NCBI GenBank assembly: GCA_947496175.1
Contig: CANMBU010000001.1
Span: 1-64,000 of the forward strand
Direction of reading: 5' to 3'
Source: an uncultured Roseovarius sp.
GTDB lineage: Bacteria > Pseudomonadota > Alphaproteobacteria > Rhodobacterales > Rhodobacteraceae
DNA length: 64,000 nt
Shown here: positions 34,020 to 43,181 of the stretch, piece after piece
Position numbering within the stretch: position 1 is the stretch's first letter
Layout of the letters: each line of letters begins with the position of its first letter
Translations under genes and position numbers: made by a program
Notes under the pieces: generated by a model
Seen by the model: only the letters and a program-made list of their open reading frames with translations
Told to the model about the DNA's origin: nothing
Database searches by the model: none

Positions 34020-35138
34020 TCAGTTGCCGTAATCCGGCACGCCCGTCGTCGCCAGTTCCGGCCAATCTGCAATCACATTCGTGCCCTGCAACGGCTGCTG
34101 ATAGCCTTTGTGACAAGTCCGGCAGGCCGCTTTCGGCGCATCCTGATGCACTGGGCCCAGCCGTTCAGGCGGATAGGTGTCTTTGAGCGGAATGAGGTAA
34201 TCGTTGTTCAATTCCTGAACCATCGAGATACCAAGGCTCTCAGTGCCCCATTGCGGCGTCACTTCGGCCCCGTCATAGAAGGCGCGGCTGTTGTGACAAA
34301 AGACACAATTCACACCCAGCGAATTGGCAATGTAGTTCATCAGTGCATAAGTCCGCTCAGCCTGTTGGATACCAGGATACCCGTCCTGCCCCGGAATACC
34401 GGCCACCCGGCTTTCCAGATCATGCACACCGATGGTCTCGCCCTCGACCAGATAGGTCTCAAGCGCATCCGAAGGCAGCGATGTGAACGAACTGAGCGGT
34501 GTGGCCCGGTTTTGAACAGCCGCCCATCCGGACACACGCTCATTCACCGGCGACAGCTTGAACCAGATGTCGCTTGGCACGTTCTGACCACGGTGACAGG
34601 TCATGCAGGTCACGCCGACCTGACCATTGGCATTCACATGACCATCCCAGTTCTCGTTGATGTTCTGCGTCATCTCGATCATCCGGCGCGAAACAACCTT
34701 GGTGTAGAGGCTGTCTTCGCCATATGTCTCAATGTCGCCATCTCCGTGACAGTATGCGCAGCCCTCTTCGGGCGCGACCCAGCGTGTCATCGCCGCCATC
34801 AGCCGGTTGAAGTTGGATTCCGTCAGCCCGCCAAGGATCTGCACGTTCTCATAGATATCCGATGCAATTGGTTCATCGGCTTCGATTGGGAATGGCGGGT
34901 CCTCAATAAGCTCAGCAATATCGGGGTCCGGCACCACCCGGTCACTGTCAAACTCGGTGATCGACATCCCCGTCCCGCGCGGCCCGGTCTGAAGGCTCTC
35001 AGTTGCATAGGGCTGGCCAAGGGCAATCAGAATGGCCGCCGAAAACACCGCCGCCCCCACGACACCCACAAAGATCGCTGGCCCGTAGATGTTGGTGGGA
35101 TTGCGTTTGTTCCACTCTTTGAACCATTTGGGAAACAT
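34020..35138 (-). CDS. pufC: Reaction-centre tetraheme cytochrome c subunit PufC
   Basis: Re-reduces the photo-oxidised special pair. The 372-aa protein has four CxxCH sites: Cys127-His131, Cys178-His182, Cys278-His282 and Cys339-His343, so it is tetraheme. The N-terminus has one hydrophobic helix (about 19-42) with no lipobox cysteine, suggesting an uncleaved membrane anchor. It replaces pufX of the Rhodobacter puf operon. It starts 3 bp after the pufM stop with GGAGGAG upstream. Confidence 0.97.
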   Translation of the reverse strand: MFPKWFKEWNKRNPTNIYGPAIFVGVVGAAVFSAAILIALGQPYATESLQTGPRGTGMSITEFDSDRVVPDPDIAELIEDPPFPIEADEPIASDIYENVQILGGLTESNFNRLMAAMTRWVAPEEGCAYCHGDGDIETYGEDSLYTKVVSRRMIEMTQNINENWDGHVNANGQVGVTCMTCHRGQNVPSDIWFKLSPVNERVSGWAAVQNRATPLSSFTSLPSDALETYLVEGETIGVHDLESRVAGIPGQDGYPGIQQAERTYALMNYIANSLGVNCVFCHNSRAFYDGAEVTPQWGTESLGISMVQELNNDYLIPLKDTYPPERLGPVHQDAPKAACRTCHKGYQQPLQGTNVIADWPELATTGVPDYGN

Positions 35139-35141
35139 GTC

Positions 35142-36128
35142 TTACTCCTCCTTACCGATGAAGGCCTCATAAGACCCGTAAGCCTCGTAGCCGTAAGAGC
35201 CGTCGTAAGCGGGGGCAAAGTTGTGCTCTTGCGCCCAGATGAACCAGTTGTCCACAACCGTCCCGGTCAGCAGAATACCAATGCCACCCGTGATCGGCGT
35301 CAGCACCGCAAACCACCAGGCCCAGCGGTGAATCCCCTCCATCGTCGCGTTGAACCCCATCGTCCAGCGCCAGAAGAGGGCCGCACGCTCGGTGGCTGTG
35401 CCGCGATCCACGATCTGTTCAAGCTCGCGGTCCCCGCCATAGCGCGTCACCGCCAGAATGGTCGCCCCATGCATCGCAAAGAGCAGCGTGGAGCCATAGA
35501 GGAAGACGATCGAAAGGCAGTGGAACGGGTTGTAATAGAGGTTGCCGTAACGGATCGAGAATGCCGTGGTCCAATCCAGATGCGGGAAGATCCCATAAGG
35601 CACCGCCTCTGACCACGACCCCATCAGGATGGGGCGGAAGAGGTTGAGCACCAGCATCAGCCAGATGGCTGAGGCAAAGGCCCAGAAGATATGTTTGCCC
35701 ATCTTGTGGTTTGACGCCAGGATCCAGCTCCGCGCCAGCCAGCTCATGACGCTGACCAAAAGGAAGAACGAGGAAATGATAAACCATCCCCCTTCATTAA
35801 GCGGTGGAATGGACAGCCCATGCTCCGGTCCCGGCGGCTCCAGCGCCAGCCAGAAGCCCTGCCGCAGGAATTCAGGGATCGAGTAGTTGACCTGGGCCAA
35901 CATGTTCATCCCCACGATATTCAGCGCCAGGATAAAGCTCACCAGGCTGACAACCCCGGTCCAGCCCAGATTTATAGGCCCCAGCTGCGCGTTGCCGATC
36001 CAGCCGACAAGCTTACTGAACCGCGGCGCAAAGCCGCGTTCAGCCGTCAGAGTGCCGTCATCGTCCATGCCCCATTCGGGCTGACCCTGAACCTGCACCT
36101 GATTGAAGATATTCTGATACTCAATCAT
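35142..36128 (-). CDS. pufM: Photosynthetic reaction centre M subunit
   Basis: The 328-aa M subunit has five membrane helices and binds bacteriochlorophyll, bacteriopheophytin, QA and, with L, the non-haem iron. Conserved motifs are [15 protein letters not shown] (special-pair histidine), [10 protein letters not shown] and [11 protein letters not shown]. The C-terminus carries a tail rich in Tyr, Gly and Ser (about 308-325) seen in PufC-containing species. It follows pufL after 3 bp. Confidence 0.98.
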   Translation of the reverse strand: MIEYQNIFNQVQVQGQPEWGMDDDGTLTAERGFAPRFSKLVGWIGNAQLGPINLGWTGVVSLVSFILALNIVGMNMLAQVNYSIPEFLRQGFWLALEPPGPEHGLSIPPLNEGGWFIISSFFLLVSVMSWLARSWILASNHKMGKHIFWAFASAIWLMLVLNLFRPILMGSWSEAVPYGIFPHLDWTTAFSIRYGNLYYNPFHCLSIVFLYGSTLLFAMHGATILAVTRYGGDRELEQIVDRGTATERAALFWRWTMGFNATMEGIHRWAWWFAVLTPITGGIGILLTGTVVDNWFIWAQEHNFAPAYDGSYGYEAYGSYEAFIGKEE

Positions 36129-36131
36129 GGC

Positions 36132-36971
36132 TTACACCCCCATCTGCGATGGCCAGATCGGCATCTCAAGCCACCAGTTCCACCATTCAGGCCAGCCTTT
36201 GGTCCACACGGGGCCGGAAATGATGATACAGATCGCCGACCAGAACCCGGCGTTGAGCGCCAGCAAAAGCCCCACCCGGTGAATGCCCAGCGTGCCCACC
36301 GAATAGCCGATGAAATCGCGGAAAAACGTGTCTTCATGATCCGGCGTGCGCATCTCTTCGCCCTTCTCAGGGTTCGCCGCACTCAGGATCAGCCCCCCAT
36401 GCAGCGCCAGCGCCAGCGTGGTGGTGAAAAAGAGCGTCACCGCCAGCATATGCGCCGGGTTGTAGTGGAAGTGCAGATAGGCGTAGCCGGTGTTGGAAAC
36501 CCAATCGAGATGGCTGAAAATACCATATGGGAACCCATGCCCCCAGGCCCCCATCAGCACCGGACGGAACACCACCAGCGTGACATAGGCAAAGATCGCC
36601 ACGCTGAAGGCAAAAGGCACGTGATACCCCATCCCCAGCTTGCGACAGATCTCAACCTCTCTGAGCGCCCAACTACAGAAAGCGCCAATGGCACAGATCG
36701 TGATGATCTGCCACAACCCGCCTTCCATTAACGGCGCGGCCCCAAGCCCATAGGACAGGTCCGGTGGGGCAATGTTTATGAGCCAGGGATTGAACGTGCC
36801 CTGATGCGCCGCCCCCCAGAAAATCAGGATTGTCCCCAGCGTCGCGAAGAAAAACGTCGTGACCCCGAAAAAGCCCACATAAAAAGGACCGACCCAGAAG
36901 TCGAACAAGTCGCCCCCGATCAAGGTCCCTCCGCGGACGCGGTATTTTCTTTCAAAGCTGAGCAACGCCAT
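36132..36971 (-). CDS. pufL: Photosynthetic reaction centre L subunit
   Basis: The 279-aa L subunit has five membrane helices; key regions are [18 protein letters not shown] (pigment histidines), [10 protein letters not shown] and [17 protein letters not shown]. The ATG at 36971 ([17 protein letters not shown]) has GGAGAG nine bases upstream; a TTG at 36992 is not credible. It lies after the pufA mRNA hairpin, the usual arrangement that gives more antenna than reaction centre transcript. Confidence 0.98.
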   Translation of the reverse strand: MALLSFERKYRVRGGTLIGGDLFDFWVGPFYVGFFGVTTFFFATLGTILIFWGAAHQGTFNPWLINIAPPDLSYGLGAAPLMEGGLWQIITICAIGAFCSWALREVEICRKLGMGYHVPFAFSVAIFAYVTLVVFRPVLMGAWGHGFPYGIFSHLDWVSNTGYAYLHFHYNPAHMLAVTLFFTTTLALALHGGLILSAANPEKGEEMRTPDHEDTFFRDFIGYSVGTLGIHRVGLLLALNAGFWSAICIIISGPVWTKGWPEWWNWWLEMPIWPSQMGV

Positions 36972-37034
36972 TGCTTCTCTCCGCTCTTTCAACCCAAGGC
37001 CGCCATGGCCCGGTCGATGTTATTCTTTGTGGTT

Positions 37035-37066
37035 TGTTGCGGGCAGGCGCTGGCCCGCCCGCAACA
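37035..37066 (-). other. Intercistronic hairpin between pufA and pufL
   Basis: Perfect 10-bp stem (TGTTGCGGGC / GCCCGCAACA, 37035-37044 and 37057-37066) with a GC-rich 12-base loop. In Rhodobacter a hairpin at this place protects the pufBA mRNA from 3' decay and sets the LH1:RC ratio; the same role is inferred. Confidence 0.8.
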
Positions 37067-37088
37067 GTTTTAACGAAGCAAGCCTTGA

Positions 37089-37256
37089 TCACTCAGAGGC
37101 CGCAGCGCGTGACGCAGCCGCATTCTCGAACCAGTTGACCCCGTTTGACAGAACCACCAGGTGGATCATCGCGGCCAAGAGGAACAGGAATGCACCTTGT
37201 GCGACAAACACACGGCGCGGATCGAAAACCAGCCAGATCTTGTAGAACTTAGACAT
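37089..37256 (-). CDS. pufA: LH1 antenna alpha polypeptide
   Basis: The 55-aa protein ([17 protein letters not shown]...) has one membrane helix with the bacteriochlorophyll-binding histidine in [12 protein letters not shown] and the N-terminal FDPRRVF typical of LH1-alpha. The ATG at 37256 is preceded by GGAAGGATC. Thirteen bases separate it from pufB. Confidence 0.97.
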   Translation of the reverse strand: MSKFYKIWLVFDPRRVFVAQGAFLFLLAAMIHLVVLSNGVNWFENAAASRAAASE

Positions 37257-37269
37257 TTTCGATCCTTCC

Positions 37270-37419
37270 TCAGAACCAAGGCGCCCAGATGTAGGTCGCA
37301 ATGTGCGCGACCAATGCAATCAGCGTGAACAGCCAAAGGCCGCTCATATACACCGAATGCAACTCCTGAGCTTGCTCGTCGGTTAGACCCGTCATCGACA
37401 GGTCGGTGTTATCAGCCAT
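37270..37419 (-). CDS. pufB: LH1 antenna beta polypeptide
   Basis: A 49-aa gene translated directly from the minus strand: begins [19 protein letters not shown] and ends ATYIWAPWF. It has the two typical histidines (ELHSVY and the bacteriochlorophyll ligand in [11 protein letters not shown]) and one membrane helix. A strong GGAGGAA lies 7 bases before the ATG at 37419. It pairs with PufA to build the LH1 ring. Confidence 0.97.
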   Translation of the reverse strand: MADNTDLSMTGLTDEQAQELHSVYMSGLWLFTLIALVAHIATYIWAPWF

Positions 37420-37550
37420 GAACTTTCCTCCGGAACGTTATGCTGACGCCGCGTACCCCGCGGCCGGGTTCCCTGGGGGCCTTTCGGTCCTGGGGCGTCT
37501 GCCCGCCAAAGCGGAAAGGCAGAACGTATCTCAAACCTGCGCCCAAAGGC
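37420..37550 (-). other. Structured leader between pufQ and pufB
   Basis: 131 GC-rich bases with no ORF. Several short hairpins are possible, for example CCGCG/CGCGG at 37449-37463, and a ribosome site for pufB at the end. In Rhodobacter this interval carries the processing site that separates pufQ from stable pufBA mRNA. Confidence 0.5.
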
Positions 37551-37775
37551 TCAGGCCGAGAAAATCAGTGGCGTGATCCGGTCTGCCTCTGACCAGGCCC
37601 GCGCCAGCGGCCCCCGGACATTCAGCGACTTCATGTTCACGATATCCCGCCCCCAGCGCCAAAAGGTAAACGGCAGCGCCAGAAAGAAGATCGGCACGAA
37701 ATAAAGCCAATATTCCAATGTTCTGGGGCGGTTTGTTGACCCGCGTTGGGGTGGGTTGGATGTGAGATCTGTCAT
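37551..37775 (-). CDS. pufQ: PufQ, bacteriochlorophyll formation regulator
   Basis: A 74-aa protein with one membrane helix (about 25-43, YWLYFVPIFFLALPFTFWRW) and the conserved tail ARAWSEADRITPLIFSA. PufQ promotes bacteriochlorophyll synthesis in Rhodobacter, possibly as a pigment carrier or a factor for ferrochelatase balance. I chose the ATG at 37775, four bases after the bchZ stop, with AGGAGG inside the end of bchZ; the longer frame overlaps bchZ. Confidence 0.92.
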   Translation of the reverse strand: MTDLTSNPPQRGSTNRPRTLEYWLYFVPIFFLALPFTFWRWGRDIVNMKSLNVRGPLARAWSEADRITPLIFSA

Positions 37776-37779
37776 AAGA

Positions 37780-39252
37780 TCAATCCTCCTTTTGAAGTCT
37801 CTGCCCGCCGGGTGCGAGCGCTTGTATGGTTTCCAGAACGACACGCGCGTCGCCCTGTCGGAGCGCCGCATCCTCAGCGGCGTCACGCAATGATTTGGCG
37901 GCGGAAATGCGCGTCAGCACGGGGTGGCTTTCGACAATCCGGTCCAGCTCGGCCTGAGCATCCGTATCCCAGGGGAAATCGCGCCTGAGCGGCGTGGGCG
38001 TCGCGGCGGTGGCATCCATCTCGCTCGCAAGCGGCAGGATGTGAAACAGCGCATCGAAAAGCCCGTTGCAAATCTCCTGAATGAGATAGGTGGCTCCGGC
38101 GTAGCCCATGAAGGGCGTGCCTGTGGCTCTGCGAATGGCCGCGCCCGGAAAGCTAGCAGGGAGAAACGCCGGGCGCGGTCCATGCCCGGCCTGCATTTCG
38201 GCCAGGTACATCTTTTCGTTGATCGACCCCATCAGGATCAGGGGGCGCTTTTGATGAACAAGCGCGCGCACCTCTTCGTTGTTGGTCTTGCGCCCCGCCA
38301 CCCGCGCCACAGCAAAGGCACAAGGCAGGCCCATGTCGTTTTCCAGGAAATTGCGCACACCGCGCGCATAAGTCTCGTTCGCCACGATGCCAAAACTGGC
38401 CGTGGCAAAGAAATCCTGCGTGACCGAACGCCACAGATCCCAGACAGGCTTGATCGTCGAATGCTTCTCGCGCTCAATGAACGGCTCTGGATCAAGCTCA
38501 AGAAGCTCACCCAGCTTGCGTAGAAATTTCGTGGTGCTATCGACCCCAACGGGCGCTTGCAGGTAAGGTTTTTCCAGTACCTCGCACAGCCCCCGGCCAA
38601 ACTCGCGATACATGCAGATATTCACATCCGCATTCACCAGATCGCGCATCTCGGCCAGATGCGCGCCCATGGGCATCACCATATTGACCTCAGCCCCGAT
38701 CCCTTCGACCAGACGCCGGATTTCAGCCAGATCAGAGGGCATGTTGAACGTGCCATACATCGGCCCAAGGATATTGACGCGGGGCGCGGCGCCCTCCTCA
38801 CGCTTCTTCTCACGTGGCATCCGGCCTTTGGTCATCCCAAACTCGGTAAAGAGCCAGGTCATCGCCCGGTCGGCGGCCTCCCACTGATCCTCATCAATGG
38901 TGCGCGGCAAAAACCGTTGAATATTAGTGCCCTGCGGGGTGACTCCACCACCAATCATCTCAGCAATCGAGCCTGTGACGACAACCGCAGGCAGTGCCGG
39001 ATCAAGCGTCCCCCAGGCGCGTTTCATCGCCCCTTCGGTCCCCTCACGGCCCAGCTCTTCTTCGCCAAGCCCGGTGACCACAATCGGCAACTCATGCGGC
39101 GGCAGCGCATCGGTGTAATGCAAAACGCTCGTCACCGGCAGGTTCTCACAGCCCACCGGACCGTCAATCACCACCTGCAGGCCCTTCACGGCACAAAAGG
39201 CGTAAACCGCCCCCCAATAGCCGCCCGCGCGATCATGATCCTGGATCAGCAT
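37780..39252 (-). CDS. bchZ: Chlorophyllide a reductase subunit BchZ
   Basis: Catalytic partner of BchY in the nitrogenase-like enzyme that reduces ring B of chlorophyllide a. The 490-aa protein begins [19 protein letters not shown] and has the cluster cysteine region [13 protein letters not shown] good GGAGGG precedes the ATG. Normally bchY and bchZ are adjacent; here 166 bp of repeats separate them. The 3' end supplies the ribosome site for pufQ, linking pigment and reaction-centre translation. Confidence 0.97.
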   Translation of the reverse strand: MLIQDHDRAGGYWGAVYAFCAVKGLQVVIDGPVGCENLPVTSVLHYTDALPPHELPIVVTGLGEEELGREGTEGAMKRAWGTLDPALPAVVVTGSIAEMIGGGVTPQGTNIQRFLPRTIDEDQWEAADRAMTWLFTEFGMTKGRMPREKKREEGAAPRVNILGPMYGTFNMPSDLAEIRRLVEGIGAEVNMVMPMGAHLAEMRDLVNADVNICMYREFGRGLCEVLEKPYLQAPVGVDSTTKFLRKLGELLELDPEPFIEREKHSTIKPVWDLWRSVTQDFFATASFGIVANETYARGVRNFLENDMGLPCAFAVARVAGRKTNNEEVRALVHQKRPLILMGSINEKMYLAEMQAGHGPRPAFLPASFPGAAIRRATGTPFMGYAGATYLIQEICNGLFDALFHILPLASEMDATAATPTPLRRDFPWDTDAQAELDRIVESHPVLTRISAAKSLRDAAEDAALRQGDARVVLETIQALAPGGQRLQKED

Positions 39253-39304
39253 CCCATGCCCTCCAGTTTCGAGGAGAGTCCGGCTTCTTTCTTGTCAAAA
39301 ATAC

Positions 39305-39332
39305 CCGCAGTCCCGGACTTGATCCGGGACCT
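39305..39332. repeat. REP-like repeat between bchY and bchZ
   Basis: Inverted repeat arms GTCCCGG/CCGGGAC (39310-39330) within a 28-bp stretch that matches 27251-27278 except at one base. Same alphaproteobacterial repeat family, here a single hairpin inside the bchXYZ operon. Confidence 0.75.
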
Positions 39333-39353
39333 TTTGGTCAAGAGCGCCAACGC

Positions 39354-39395
39354 ACCGACGCAATACCGACGTGATACCGACGTAATACCGACGTG
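39354..39395. repeat. 11-bp tandem repeat between bchY and bchZ
   Basis: Three perfect or near-perfect copies of ATACCGACGTR (39363-39395), preceded by a partial copy ACCGACGCA. It lies just after bchY and may have arisen by slippage. Confidence 0.8.
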
Positions 39396-39418
39396 CCGAA
39401 TTGAGCCCCAAACGCGCA

Positions 39419-40981
39419 TCAGATCATCTCCTGCGCTTTGGCGACACGCGCCGCTTTTTCGAGCTTCTTGAGGTTCGTGGCGCGGTAATCCTCGCGAATA
39501 TTGGGATCACCTTCCCAAACCCCCGCAGTGTCACCTGCGCCCACACCCTCAAAGAACTCCCGCATGTGATCCATGCGCTCCTTGTTGGCGATCGCCGCAT
39601 TGACCACATCGGCCAGACTGCCCGCACCCGCCGGCCCCATCAAGGGTCGCGCAGAGATGAGGTTCGTGAAATAAAGCCCTGGAATACCGAGTTCTTTTGC
39701 CTTTTGCACCACAGGCGTTGTGCCAATGGCGAGATCGGGTTTGATCCCTTCCATCGCCGCGCAGTCTTCTTCCAGAGACGCGCGGAAGTTGATTTTGACG
39801 TCCCGCGCTTCCAGCCAGTCGATATCACTCTGAGACCAGGCGGTCTTGGGACACGCACTGCCCACATAAGGCACATCCGCACCGCTCTCGATCAAGAGCC
39901 GCGCCACCAGAAGCTCGCTGCCTTCATATCCGCTTAAGGTTATGGTGCCATTGATTGGCTTGGCCCCCAAAGCGCCTTTGATGGCAGGAAGGAAAGCGTT
40001 CTGCGCCTTGGCTATATCTTTTGCAGCAATTCCAAAGTTTTCGCCGATGGCTTTCAACCAGTCCGCGGTACCGTCATGCCCCACAGGCGCACTGCCGATG
40101 ATGGGCCGCCCCGCGGCCTCGAATTCGCGAATGGCTGCGGTGTAGAACGGGTGGATCGCTGCCACAGCGCCACAATCAAGGGCGGCGTAAAGCTCGCGCC
40201 ACTCCCGGCACGGCACCACCGGCCCCGCTGCCAGTCCCATAGGCGCCAGCATCTGGCCGATCATCATCGGATCGGCCGGGAACATCTCGCCCAGCATGGT
40301 GACGGTTGGCCGGTCTGATTTGCCGCCCTCGGGCGCGGCCACAGGCCCCGCTTCGATCTCCTGGCGCGCATAATTTAGCATCGCCCCCGCCAAAACATCC
40401 TTGGCCTCGGCATGGGTCGGAATGCCAAATCCTGGCACGTCAATACCAACGATGCGCACGCCGTTAATCTCATCCGGCAAAAGCCGCAGCGGCACGCCGC
40501 TTGCGGTGGGCACACAAAGATTGGTCACGACAACGGCGTCAAACCGATCAGGATCGGCCAGCTCATGCACGGAATCGCGGATATCCTCAAAAAGCTTGCC
40601 GGTCACCAATGTCTCGGAATTGAACGGCACATAGCCCACCGAGCGCCGCGCACCGTAAAAGTGGCTGACAAACGTCAACCCATAAACACAGCACGCCGAA
40701 CCGCTCAGGACCGTCGCCACCCGCTTCATCCGCAGGCCCACACGCAAGCTTCCAAAAGCGGGACACATGCTCTGCGGCTTGTCATGTGGGCCTTGCGGGT
40801 AGTCGCGCGCATATTGGTCAAGCAAACCACTCTGCCCGGCCATGCGTGCGGCCACTTCCATATCCTTGCCGGAATGACACCCCAGCCCCGGATCACCGGT
40901 CAGTTCCGGCGCATCTTCACGCGGTTTGCCCTTGATCACTTCGGCCTCAGCGGCGCTGTCATATGTGACTTCGTCGCTCAT
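39419..40981 (-). CDS. bchY: Chlorophyllide a reductase subunit BchY
   Basis: Partner of BchZ. The 520-aa protein has the nitrogenase-like cysteines (GLGCHSGKDM, QSMCPAFGSL, SGSACCVYGL). Its ATG overlaps the TGA of the preceding 47-codon ORF (GCATGA), with GAAGGA 8 bases upstream. The N-terminus has a rather long acidic leader (to about residue 30) before the conserved core. Confidence 0.97.
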   Translation of the reverse strand: MSDEVTYDSAAEAEVIKGKPREDAPELTGDPGLGCHSGKDMEVAARMAGQSGLLDQYARDYPQGPHDKPQSMCPAFGSLRVGLRMKRVATVLSGSACCVYGLTFVSHFYGARRSVGYVPFNSETLVTGKLFEDIRDSVHELADPDRFDAVVVTNLCVPTASGVPLRLLPDEINGVRIVGIDVPGFGIPTHAEAKDVLAGAMLNYARQEIEAGPVAAPEGGKSDRPTVTMLGEMFPADPMMIGQMLAPMGLAAGPVVPCREWRELYAALDCGAVAAIHPFYTAAIREFEAAGRPIIGSAPVGHDGTADWLKAIGENFGIAAKDIAKAQNAFLPAIKGALGAKPINGTITLSGYEGSELLVARLLIESGADVPYVGSACPKTAWSQSDIDWLEARDVKINFRASLEEDCAAMEGIKPDLAIGTTPVVQKAKELGIPGLYFTNLISARPLMGPAGAGSLADVVNAAIANKERMDHMREFFEGVGAGDTAGVWEGDPNIREDYRATNLKKLEKAARVAKAQEMI

Positions 40982-41121
40982 GCGGTTCCTTCAACTGAAT
41001 GCGTGGCACCCAAGGCGCGAATGTCGAAAAGAAGCCTCTGCAGCTGGTCTTTACGCGCCTGCTGAAGCATCGCGCGCACCTCGTCCTTCTGGACGTTCGA
41101 AGAAACCTCAGGCGTCGTCAT
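40978..41121 (-). CDS. Putative 47-aa protein between bchX and bchY
   Basis: The ORF starts at an ATG inside the last codons of bchX (14-bp overlap) with a perfect GGAGGT five bases before it, and its TGA overlaps the bchY ATG. It therefore fills the whole bchX-bchY interval in a third frame. The product ([18 protein letters not shown]...) is hydrophilic and predicted helical, with a Gln/Lys/Arg/Leu-rich middle. I recognise no family. It may be a true small protein or only a translational bridge that couples bchX to bchY; note that bchX codons alone would create part of the GGAGGT. Confidence 0.5.
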   Translation of the reverse strand: MTTPEVSSNVQKDEVRAMLQQARKDQLQRLLFDIRALGATHSVEGTA

Positions 41122-42112
41122 AAACCACCTCCAGGCTTTCTTTCGGCTCGGCATTCTTGCCGCGCATATCCATGTCAGTGGCGGGTTCCAGCGTCACACC
41201 TGCACCCGTTTCCGAGCCGTCAAAAAGCTCAAGCAACCCATCCTGATCGAGCGGAGCAGGTCGCACAGGCGGTGCGATACCAACCTCCTCAGCCAAGCCG
41301 GCAAAAAGGCTGCCCCATTGGCTTTCAGATGTGCCAACGATCTGATAATTCGCAGATTTCTTACGCAGGTCATCATCCTGCGGAATGGAAGCGAGAACCG
41401 GAATGTCGACAGCCTCAGCAAAGGCTTGCGCTTCGCCCGAACCGTCATCCTTGTTGATCACAAGCCCCGCGACACCCACATTGCCACCCAGCTTGCGGAA
41501 ATACTCTACCGCCGAGCAGACGTTGTTGGCCACATATAGGCTCTGCAAATCATTGGAACCGACCAGAATAACCTTCTGCGCCATGTCCCGCGCAATCGGC
41601 AGGCCAAACCCGCCGCAAACCACGTCACCCAGGAAATCCAAGAGGACATAGTCAAAGTCCCAATCATGGAAGCCCAGCTTTTCCAGCAACTCAAACCCGT
41701 GAATGATCCCGCGCCCGCCACAGCCCCGGCCGACTTCGGGCCCGCCCAGCTCCATGGCAAACACGCCGCCGCGTTTGAAACAGACATCACCGATCTGAAC
41801 CTGCTCGCCTGCGAGGTTCTTCTTGGTCGAGGTCTCGATGATCGTGGGGCACGCCTTGCCCCCAAAAAGAAGGCTGGTGGTGTCCGACTTCGGGTCACAG
41901 CCAATGAGCAGCACGCGCTTGCCCTGCTCGGCCATCATATGGCTGAGATTGGCCAGCGTGAACGACTTGCCGATCCCGCCCTTGCCATAGATCGCAATGA
42001 TCTGGGTTTTCTTGGTGGGCTCGCTTTGCGGCACCTCCAGGGTCGGCTCCTCGGACGCCTCGTCGCGCAAGCGCTTGTCGAAGTCTTTCAGGTTTGGCAC
42101 ATCGTCTTTCAC
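41108..42112 (-). CDS. bchX: Chlorophyllide a reductase iron protein BchX
   Basis: ATP-dependent electron donor to BchYZ. The 334-aa protein has the P-loop [17 protein letters not shown] (about 42-58) and cluster cysteines in GRGCGGRG and [10 protein letters not shown] chose the GTG at 42112, which overlaps the bchC stop (GTGA) and has GGAAGGA upstream; this N-terminus aligns well with Rhodobacter BchX. A TTG frame at 42148 is longer and less likely. Confidence 0.96.
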   Translation of the reverse strand: MKDDVPNLKDFDKRLRDEASEEPTLEVPQSEPTKKTQIIAIYGKGGIGKSFTLANLSHMMAEQGKRVLLIGCDPKSDTTSLLFGGKACPTIIETSTKKNLAGEQVQIGDVCFKRGGVFAMELGGPEVGRGCGGRGIIHGFELLEKLGFHDWDFDYVLLDFLGDVVCGGFGLPIARDMAQKVILVGSNDLQSLYVANNVCSAVEYFRKLGGNVGVAGLVINKDDGSGEAQAFAEAVDIPVLASIPQDDDLRKKSANYQIVGTSESQWGSLFAGLAEEVGIAPPVRPAPLDQDGLLELFDGSETGAGVTLEPATDMDMRGKNAEPKESLEVVYDDA

Positions 42113-43095
42113 GCGGCGTCCTTCCAGTTCAGTATCATTTTCAGGCAATCGGGATTTTCAAACGCTGCCGGATAGGCCAGTTTGGCGGCTTCGGCGGCAA
42201 CATGATGGGTGATCAACCCTTTCAGGCTCAGCGCGCCACTGTCGAGAAGTGCACTCACCGCTGTGAGGTCTTCACGCGCCCATTCCGCAGCAACACGCAG
42301 ACGCGCCTCTTTCATGAAGGCAGGTGGAAACGCAAAGCTCAGGCCCTGCGGGTAGAACCCGGCAAGAACAATCTCGCCACCCTTGGTCAGGCGACCAATC
42401 AGGTCATTCAGGATCGCGGCATTGCCGGATGCGTCATATATCGCCTCATAGTCACGGCGCGGATCATCAGCCGGGTCAATGACCTCATAGCCCTCTGCCC
42501 CGCCGCGACGCGCTTCGCTGATTTCCCAAACCGTTGGCGCCGGCGCGCCTGCCGCAACCGTCAGCCGCGCCAGAAGACGGCCCAGAACGCCGTGCCCCAC
42601 AATGAGGTCGGGCACGCGTTTGTTCAGCCCTGCCATCGCATGGCGGGCCGTCGCGGCCAGCGCCAAAAGCGCTCCTTCGGGACCCATGCCCGAATCGATA
42701 CGCGTCACCCGGTCGGCCCGTGTGACCAATCGAGACGCTGCACCACCAAAGAGACCGAACGCCTCCGCAAAGCAATCCGCACCCGGAACAAAGACCTGAT
42801 CTCCGGGTTTGAACCCGGTGGAAGAATCCGCTTCAACGACCTCGCCTGCGGCCTCGTATCCGGGCACCAAAGGATAGCCAGACCCCGGAAAAGGCGGCAT
42901 TTCTCCGGTCCAGAAAAGCTTTTCAGTTCCGGTGGAAATTCCTGAGTAAGAGATGTCGACCACAAGGTCGCCTTCGCCCGGCGGCTTCAGCGCCAGAGTA
43001 TCCAGCCTAAGGTCTTTGGGACCATTCAAAAATACGGCACGGGCTTCCAAGTCTTCACTCCCCGGCCCGATCTTGAATGCAAACTCATGTCGCAT
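42109..43095 (-). CDS. bchC: Bacteriochlorophyllide a dehydrogenase BchC
   Basis: Oxidises the C3 hydroxyethyl group to acetyl. The 328-aa MDR-type protein has [12 protein letters not shown] and a Rossmann region ([13 protein letters not shown]). The ATG at 43095 ([12 protein letters not shown]) is chosen because the longer TTG frame at 43131 would begin inside the promoter. Upstream lie two PpsR boxes 8 bp apart, the classical CrtJ arrangement. It is the first promoter-proximal bch gene of the crt-bch-puf superoperon. Confidence 0.95.
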   Translation of the reverse strand: MRHEFAFKIGPGSEDLEARAVFLNGPKDLRLDTLALKPPGEGDLVVDISYSGISTGTEKLFWTGEMPPFPGSGYPLVPGYEAAGEVVEADSSTGFKPGDQVFVPGADCFAEAFGLFGGAASRLVTRADRVTRIDSGMGPEGALLALAATARHAMAGLNKRVPDLIVGHGVLGRLLARLTVAAGAPAPTVWEISEARRGGAEGYEVIDPADDPRRDYEAIYDASGNAAILNDLIGRLTKGGEIVLAGFYPQGLSFAFPPAFMKEARLRVAAEWAREDLTAVSALLDSGALSLKGLITHHVAAEAAKLAYPAAFENPDCLKMILNWKDAA

Positions 43096-43107
43096 TTCGG
43101 GCCTGAG

Positions 43108-43125
43108 TGTAAGTTTATTGGCACA
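43108..43125. promoter_or_regulatory. PpsR/CrtJ box 1 of bchC
   Basis: TGTAAGTTTATTGGCACA fits TGT-N12-ACA. It overlaps the presumed -10 region (minus strand TAAACT) of bchC. Confidence 0.8.
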
Positions 43126-43133
43126 GCTCAAAG

Positions 43134-43151
43134 TGTCAAGTTTTCTTTACA
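43134..43151. promoter_or_regulatory. PpsR/CrtJ box 2 of bchC
   Basis: TGTCAAGTTTTCTTTACA fits TGT-N12-ACA, exactly 8 bp from box 1, the spacing needed for cooperative binding of PpsR tetramers. On the minus strand it provides TTGACA (43139-43134) as -35. Confidence 0.82.
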
Positions 43152-43181
43152 GTTTTCTCTAACCCAGAAACTTGACAAGCC

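Noticed and set aside
33966..35612. 548-codon plus-strand ORF over pufC and pufM
   Set aside because: Entirely antisense to two certain genes with haem and reaction-centre motifs; a codon-bias shadow.
43096..43131. Upstream TTG start for bchC
   Set aside because: It lies inside the two PpsR boxes and the promoter; the ATG at 43095 is better.
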